From Sphingomonas sp. Leaf34 (GTDB lineage Bacteria; Pseudomonadota; Alphaproteobacteria; Sphingomonadales; Sphingomonadaceae): a stretch of 64,000 nucleotides of DNA. Shown here piece after piece: positions 59,450-64,000 of this stretch (its first letter is position 1; the number at the start of each line of letters is the position of its first letter). The notes below the pieces were generated by a model. That model was not told the origin of the DNA, ran no database searches, and saw nothing but the letters and a program-made list of their open reading frames with translations. Where the stretch lies: NCBI RefSeq assembly GCF_001421805.1, contig NZ_LMLC01000005.1, positions 1-64,000 on the forward strand, in the 5' to 3' direction. Position numbers and translations under genes: made by a program.

Positions 59450-60547
59450 ATGTTTCCACCGTCGTCCTGCGCACGGCTGATCGTGAAGATCGGCTCGGCG
59501 CTGCTCGTCGATCCCGACGGCAGCGTCCGACGCGACTGGCTGACGGGCCTCGTCGCCGACATCACCGGGCGCACCGCTGAGGGCCAACAGATCGCGATCG
59601 TGTCCTCCGGCGCGATCGCCTTGGGCGCGCGCCGACTCGGGCTATCGAAGGGCGGCCGCGCCAGCCTTGAGGACGCGCAGGCCGCCGCGGCCACCGGCCA
59701 GATCGCGCTCAGCCAGGTCTGGGCCGAACTGCTCGCCGCGCGGGGGCTCAACGCCGCGCAGATGCTCGTCACGCTCGACGACCTCGAGGACCGCCGCCGC
59801 TACCTCAACGCCGCCGCGACGCTGAACCGCCTGCTGTCGCTCGGGGTCGTCCCGGTCATCAACGAGAATGACAGCGTCGCGACCGAGGAGATCCGCTTCG
59901 GCGACAATGACCGCCTCGCCGCGCGCGTCGCGCAGGCGGCGGGCGCGCAGGGCGTGATCCTGCTCTCCGACGTAGACGGACTCTATACCGCCAACCCGCA
60001 CACCGATCCGTCCGCGACTCATATAGCCACCGTCCCCCGGATCGACGCGGTCGCGGGCATGGCGGACGACGGATCGGGCTCGGGGATGGGATCGGGCGGC
60101 ATGGCCTCGAAGATCGCCGCCGCGCGGATCGCGACCGGGGCGGGCATCCCGCTGGCGATCGCGTCGGGTCGGATCGCGCACCCGCTGTCGACCCCTGCCC
60201 GCCACACGATGTTCACCGCCGAGCGCACGGCGTCTGCGCGGAAAGCCTGGCTGGCGGGTGGGCTGACCGCGAAGGGGGCGATCCATGTCGATGCGGGTGC
60301 TGCGGCAGCGCTCGGCCAGGGCCGGAGTTTGCTCGCGGCCGGCGCGACCCGGATCGACGGCGGTTTCACGCGCGGCGATCTGGTGACGATCGAGGGACCT
60401 GCGGGTACGATCGCGCGCGGGCTTGCCGAGTATGACGCGGCAGATACTGCGCGTCTGCTCGGTCGCCATAGTGACGATCATGCGGCGATCCTGGGGTACG
60501 CTCCAAGATCCGCGTTGGTACACCGCAATCACCTGGCGCTGGTATGA
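59450..60547 (+). CDS. proB: Glutamate 5-kinase
   Basis: ProB (365 residues) phosphorylates glutamate, the first step of proline synthesis. The amino-acid-kinase domain shows RLIVKIGSALLVD, IVSSGAIALGARRLG and PVINENDSVATEEIRFGDND. The C-terminal about 90 residues are a PUA domain (GAIHVDAGAAAAL). ATG 59450 has GGGAG 5 nt upstream, inside a palindromic repeat; GTG 59447 is an alternative. Confidence 0.97.
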   Translation: MFPPSSCARLIVKIGSALLVDPDGSVRRDWLTGLVADITGRTAEGQQIAIVSSGAIALGARRLGLSKGGRASLEDAQAAAATGQIALSQVWAELLAARGLNAAQMLVTLDDLEDRRRYLNAAATLNRLLSLGVVPVINENDSVATEEIRFGDNDRLAARVAQAAGAQGVILLSDVDGLYTANPHTDPSATHIATVPRIDAVAGMADDGSGSGMGSGGMASKIAAARIATGAGIPLAIASGRIAHPLSTPARHTMFTAERTASARKAWLAGGLTAKGAIHVDAGAAAALGQGRSLLAAGATRIDGGFTRGDLVTIEGPAGTIARGLAEYDAADTARLLGRHSDDHAAILGYAPRSALVHRNHLALV

Positions 60548-60560
60548 CCAGCCGCGCAAT

Positions 60561-60613
60561 GTTCACCCGCGAAGGCCGGTGCCCGGTCTGGGTACCGGCC
60601 TTCGCGGGTGAAC
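60561..60613. repeat. Type-1 repeat with perfect 20-bp arms (proB-cerR gap)
   Basis: Arms 60561-60580 and 60594-60613 are perfect inverted complements over 20 bp with a 13-nt loop. It is the most intact copy of the type-1 family in the window and fills half of the proB-cerR gap. Confidence 0.92.
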
Positions 60614-60653
60614 AAGCTTCGATCTGGCGGACAGCTACCTCGAGAGCACGGTC

Positions 60654-61565
60654 ATGATCCTCGCAATCACCGGCGGCACCGGGTTCGTCGGCAGCCACCT
60701 GATCGACCACGCGCTGGAGACCGGCCATACCGTCCGCGCGCTCGCCCGCAAGCCGCAGGCCAAGCGCATCGGCGTGACGTGGGTCGAGGGCGCGCTCGAT
60801 CGTCCAAAGAGCCTCGCTACGCTGGTAGAAGGCGCCGATGCGGTGATCCACGTCGCCGGCGTGGTCAACGCCGCCGACCGCGCGGGGTTTGCCGACGGCA
60901 ATGTCGCCGGTACCGAAGGGATCCTCCAGGCGACGAAGCATGCCGGCATCCGCCGCTTCGTCCACGTCTCCTCGCTCGCCGCGCGCGAGCCGGCACTGTC
61001 GAATTACGGCTGGTCGAAGGCAGAGGCGGAAACGCGCGTGCAGATATCCGCGCTGGACTGGACGATCGTCCGCCCGCCCGCGATCTTCGGCCCGCGCGAT
61101 CACGACCTGCTCGACGTCTTCAAGGCTGCGCGATCGGGCTATGTGCCTATGCCCCCCAAGGGCACGCGCGTCTCGTTGCTGTATGTCGAGGACCTGACCG
61201 CGCTGCTGCTCGCGCTCGCCGAGAGTGCCGATACACCGGCGATCATGGAACCCGACGACGGGGTGCCGAACGGGTGGGACAACCGTGACTTCGCGCTCGC
61301 GATCGGCACGGCCGTGAACGGGGCGGTGGGCAAGCCGGTCAAGGTCTTCTCGACACCCCGCCCCCTGTTGAAGCTTGCGTCCGCCGCCGACCGGCTCGTC
61401 CGGCGCCGCAAGGCAAAGCTGACGCGCGACCGTGTCAGCTATTTCTGCCACCCCGACTGGGTCTCGCACAAGCCACCCCCGCCTGCGCTGTGGACTCCCA
61501 GCGTCCCGACCCGCCAAGCGCTGGCGCAAACCGCCGCATGGTATCGCGCCGCGGGGCTGCTATAG
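60654..61565 (+). CDS. cerR: NAD(P)-dependent ceramide/ketosphinganine reductase-like protein
   Basis: A 303-residue extended SDR/epimerase-type protein: ITGGTGFVGSHLIDHAL is the NAD(P)-binding loop and YGWSKAEAE contains the YxxxK pair (Ser in HVSSLAA). Directly upstream of acp and spt, it matches the place and type of Caulobacter CerR, which reduces the 3-keto group of bacterial ceramide. The membership of the family is clear; the CerR assignment rests on context. Confidence 0.8.
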   Translation: MILAITGGTGFVGSHLIDHALETGHTVRALARKPQAKRIGVTWVEGALDRPKSLATLVEGADAVIHVAGVVNAADRAGFADGNVAGTEGILQATKHAGIRRFVHVSSLAAREPALSNYGWSKAEAETRVQISALDWTIVRPPAIFGPRDHDLLDVFKAARSGYVPMPPKGTRVSLLYVEDLTALLLALAESADTPAIMEPDDGVPNGWDNRDFALAIGTAVNGAVGKPVKVFSTPRPLLKLASAADRLVRRRKAKLTRDRVSYFCHPDWVSHKPPPPALWTPSVPTRQALAQTAAWYRAAGLL

Positions 61566-61623
61566 CGCCGAAAAGCCGCCGCAATTCCCTGTCAGGGATG
61601 CGTGCGAGACCGAAGGGATTATC

Positions 61624-61869
61624 ATGAGCGACCGTCAGCAGATCTACGACACCGTCACCGCGCAGATCGAGCCCTTCAACAAGAAGGGCGTCGCGCTCAC
61701 CGATGCGACCACGTTCCAGGGCGACCTGGAGTGGGACAGCCTTACCGTCATGGATTTCGTCGCCGCGATCGAGGACGAATTCGACATCATCATCACGATG
61801 AACATGCAGGCCGAGATCGAAACCGTCGGCCAGCTGGTCGACGCGGTCGCGAAGCTTAAGGCCGCCTGA
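61624..61869 (+). CDS. Acyl carrier protein of sphingolipid synthesis
   Basis: An 81-residue ACP. The phosphopantetheine serine is in LEWDSLTVMDFV (about residue 42), followed by the usual acidic helix (VAAIEDEFDI). Lying between cerR and spt, it probably carries the acyl chain that serine palmitoyltransferase condenses with serine, as shown for the Caulobacter ACP in the same position. It is distinct from housekeeping AcpP. Confidence 0.9.
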   Translation: MSDRQQIYDTVTAQIEPFNKKGVALTDATTFQGDLEWDSLTVMDFVAAIEDEFDIIITMNMQAEIETVGQLVDAVAKLKAA

Positions 61870-61888
61870 GCACGCCCATACCCCCCAC

Positions 61889-61955
61889 CCGTTCGTGCTG
61901 AGCGAAGTCGAAGCACATGGTACCAAGGCCCTTCGACTTCGCTCAGGGCGAACGG
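61889..61955. repeat. Type-6 palindromic repeat (GAGCGAAGTCGAAG family), acp-spt gap
   Basis: CTGAGCGAAGTCGAAG faces CTTCGACTTCGCTCAG about 12 nt later, with outer arms CCGTTCG/CGAACGG. It lies between acp and spt, so it may shape the mRNA between two genes of one pathway. Confidence 0.88.
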
Positions 61956-61989
61956 CAGGGGGCGATACCGTCCTGATCTGGAACCGAAC

Positions 61990-63252
61990 ATGACCGAAGC
62001 CGCCACCACCGCCCACGCCCTCCCCCTCGACATCGCCGAGGTCGCCCCCGAACGCGACCTGATGTCGAAGTTCGACGGCCTCATCGCCGAACGCGAGGCG
62101 CTGGTACGGTCCGGCGTGCGCAACCCGTTCACGATCGTGATGGACGAGGTGAAGTCGCCCACGCAGGCGGTGATCCGCGGCAAGGATACGATCCTGCTCG
62201 GCACCTACAACTACATGGGCATGACGTTCGACCCGGACGTCATCCAGGCCGGCAAGGACGCGCTCGATAAGTTCGGGTCGGGCACCAACGGCAGCCGCAT
62301 GCTCAACGGCACGTTCCACGATCACATCGACGTCGAACAGGCGCTGCGCGACTTCTACGACATGACCGGCGCGATCGTGTTCTCGACCGGCTACATGGCC
62401 AATCTCGGGATCATCTCGACGCTCGCGGGCAAGGGCGAATACGTCATCCTCGACGCCGACAGCCACGCCTCGATCTACGACGGCTGCAAGCAGGGCAATG
62501 CCGAGATCGTCCGCTTCCGCCACAACGACGTGACCGATCTCGACAAACGGCTCGGCCGCCTGCCCAAGGAAGCCGGCAAGCTGGTGGTGCTCGAAGGCGT
62601 CTATTCGATGCTCGGCGACATCGCGCCGCTGAAGGAAATGGTCGCGGTCGCCAAGAAGCATGGCTGCATGGTTTTGGTCGACGAGGCGCATTCGATGGGC
62701 TTTTTCGGCCCCAATGGCCGCGGCGTGTACGAGGAGATGGGGCTGACCGACCAAGTCGATTTCGTCGTCGGCACCTTCTCGAAGTCTGTCGGCACGGTCG
62801 GCGGGTTCGTCGTGTCGAACCACCCGAAGTTCGAGATGGTCCGCTTCGCCTGCCGCCCATACATCTTCACCGCCTCGCTGCCGCCCTCGGTCGTCGCCAC
62901 CGCCGCCACCTCGATTCGCAAGCTGATGACCGCGCACGACAAGCGCGCGCAGCTCTGGAAGAACGCGCGCGCGATGCATGCGGGCCTGAAAGCGATGGGC
63001 TTCAAGCTCGGCACCGAGACGTCCGATTCGGCGATCATCGCGATCATCCTGACCGACCAGGAACAGGCGATCGCGATCTGGCAGTCGCTGCTCGAAGGCG
63101 GTCTCTACGTGAACATGGCGCGCCCGCCCGCGACGCCCGCCGGCACGTTCCTGCTGCGCTGCTCGCTGTGCGCGGAGCACACCGACGCGCAGGTCGCGAC
63201 GATCCTCACGATGTTCGAGGCTGCGGGCCGCGCGGTCGGCGTGATCGACTAA
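61990..63252 (+). CDS. spt: Serine palmitoyltransferase
   Basis: Spt (420 residues) is the PLP enzyme that condenses serine with a palmitoyl thioester to 3-ketodihydrosphingosine, the first step of sphingolipid synthesis. The sequence follows the well-studied Sphingomonas paucimobilis enzyme almost throughout: LLGTYNYMGMTFDPDV, DADSHASIYDG, LVDEAHSMGFFG and the PLP lysine in GTFSKSVGTVGG. It is the soluble bacterial homodimer type with no membrane anchor. ATG at 61990. Confidence 0.97.
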   Translation: MTEAATTAHALPLDIAEVAPERDLMSKFDGLIAEREALVRSGVRNPFTIVMDEVKSPTQAVIRGKDTILLGTYNYMGMTFDPDVIQAGKDALDKFGSGTNGSRMLNGTFHDHIDVEQALRDFYDMTGAIVFSTGYMANLGIISTLAGKGEYVILDADSHASIYDGCKQGNAEIVRFRHNDVTDLDKRLGRLPKEAGKLVVLEGVYSMLGDIAPLKEMVAVAKKHGCMVLVDEAHSMGFFGPNGRGVYEEMGLTDQVDFVVGTFSKSVGTVGGFVVSNHPKFEMVRFACRPYIFTASLPPSVVATAATSIRKLMTAHDKRAQLWKNARAMHAGLKAMGFKLGTETSDSAIIAIILTDQEQAIAIWQSLLEGGLYVNMARPPATPAGTFLLRCSLCAEHTDAQVATILTMFEAAGRAVGVID

Positions 63253-63296
63253 GCCCAGCTAACGGGCGGGGGGTAAGTTTCGTACCGGGACCGCGT

Positions 63297-63318
63297 CATC
63301 CTGGCTTTGGTCAGGATG
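63297..63318. repeat. Small hairpin, type-5 fragment
   Basis: CATCCTG and CAGGATG pair over 7 bp around an 8-nt loop, recalling the GTCCTGACTTTCGTCAGGA unit near 27.63 kb. No T run follows. Confidence 0.5.
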
Positions 63319-63419
63319 GCGGCGGCTTTGGGTCATCTCCACCCCGGAGGAACCAGTCACTCTCCCCCCGAAATCGAAATCATTGCGCGGTGGCAACGAC
63401 TCGCTAGGATGTACGCGTG

Positions 63420-64000
63420 ATGCGAAGCGAGGCCAGAACCGCGACGTCAGGTGACGGAACGACATGGCGGATCGTCATGCTCGTCGCGATGGGGCTGCTT
63501 GGCGCGGCGGTTCTCGTCGCGCTCATCGTCACGCTGGGCAACGCCAACCGACAGCGCGATCGCGCGCTCGAATTACAGGCGCACAGCTATGACGTGATGA
63601 TCCTCGCCCGCACGCTGTCAGGGACGATCGCGCGGTCCGAGGCGTCGCTCGGCCGCTATGTCATCAGCGGCGACAAGCAGCTCGGCCAGCTGTACGTCGA
63701 CGAATGGCTGCTGGCGGGCACGCAGATCGACCGGCTCGACCAGGTCACCAACGACAATGCCGAGCAGCAACCGCGGATCGACCGGCTGCGCGCCGCATAC
63801 GACGCACGCGGCCGCGAGCTGTCGCTGACCGCGCTCAACACGAGCTATGGCAAGAACGGCCAGGCGCTCGCGCGCTATTACCAGGGGCGCAAAGCGCCGA
63901 CGCTCACCGAGATCAACACCACGCTCGACACGCTGATCGCGCGCGAACGTGCGCTGCTCGACGACCGGACGGCGGCGGCAATGGGCTCGGTCGAACGCTC
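63420..64000 (+). CDS. CHASE3-domain sensor protein, N-terminal part
   Basis: The first 193 residues of a gene cut by the window end. After a short polar lead, one span (IVMLVAMGLLGAAVLVALIV) is followed by a periplasmic helical domain of CHASE3 type (ARTLSGTIARSEASLGRYVI, QIDRLDQVTNDNAEQQPRID). Such domains usually belong to histidine kinases or diguanylate cyclases; the output domain lies outside the window. ATG 63420 directly follows an in-frame GTG. Confidence 0.8.
   Translation, partial: MRSEARTATSGDGTTWRIVMLVAMGLLGAAVLVALIVTLGNANRQRDRALELQAHSYDVMILARTLSGTIARSEASLGRYVISGDKQLGQLYVDEWLLAGTQIDRLDQVTNDNAEQQPRIDRLRAAYDARGRELSLTALNTSYGKNGQALARYYQGRKAPTLTEINTTLDTLIARERALLDDRTAAAMGSVER

Overview
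The window is high-GC DNA from an alphaproteobacterium of the order Sphingomonadales, most like Sphingomonas. The evidence is a serine palmitoyltransferase / acyl carrier protein / ceramide reductase cluster, a bamA-skp-fabZ locus without lpxD or lpxA, cysteine-free ribosomal protein L31, and many short palindromic intergenic repeats of the sphingomonad kind. There are no rRNA genes and no CRISPR array. I found one tRNA.

Layout. 0.4-14.7 kb, nearly all on the minus strand, is a housekeeping block for envelope, lipid and translation: PilZ protein, rpmE, fabZ, skp, bamA, rseP, dxr, cdsA, uppS, frr, pyrH, tsf, rpsB, pssA, psd. Most neighbours overlap by 1-4 nt and several start at TTG or GTG. 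14.9-18.6 kb is on the plus strand: icd with a strong terminator, a cysteine-peptidase-like protein and a Kef/YbaL-type cation:proton antiporter. 19-22 kb is a compact pyrimidine-ring degradation operon in the order rutB-C-D-A. 22.4-31 kb holds an acyl-CoA ligase, dnaE, glutathione peroxidase, a GNAT acetyltransferase and lolD-lolC.

31-54 kb is the unusual part. It starts with 2.2 kb almost without genes, which holds a DUF2254 fragment, a 30% GC patch and one credible 50-residue membrane ORF. A secreted FKBP and a complete Mrp Na+/H+ antiporter operon (mrpAB-C-D-E-F-G) follow, then an MscS channel, a GH97 glycosidase, a coupled DUF389/DUF2254 membrane operon, an RCK potassium channel and a BCCT carrier. 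Mixed among these intact ion and osmolyte genes are broken ones: a permease cut by an in-frame TAG, the end of a CPA1 antiporter, the two ends of SLC13 permeases, an NhaA pseudogene and a dead tyrosine integrase. The integrase lies beside tRNA-Ser(CGA) and is bracketed by an 83-bp imperfect inverted repeat, one arm of which runs into the tRNA. I read this stretch as an old integration and rearrangement site that collected salt and pH genes and is now decaying.

54.3-64 kb returns to core genes on the plus strand: hspQ, rplU-rpmA, a GNAT protein, a divergent metal-dependent hydrolase/TetR pair with a palindromic operator, obgE, proB, the sphingolipid genes cerR-acp-spt, and the start of a CHASE3 sensor protein cut by the window edge. 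The lipid genes fit together. CdsA, PssA and Psd make phosphatidylethanolamine. FabZ serves fatty-acid synthesis. Spt, ACP and CerR make the ceramide backbone that replaces lipid A in sphingomonads. BamA, Skp, RseP and LolCD build and police the outer membrane.
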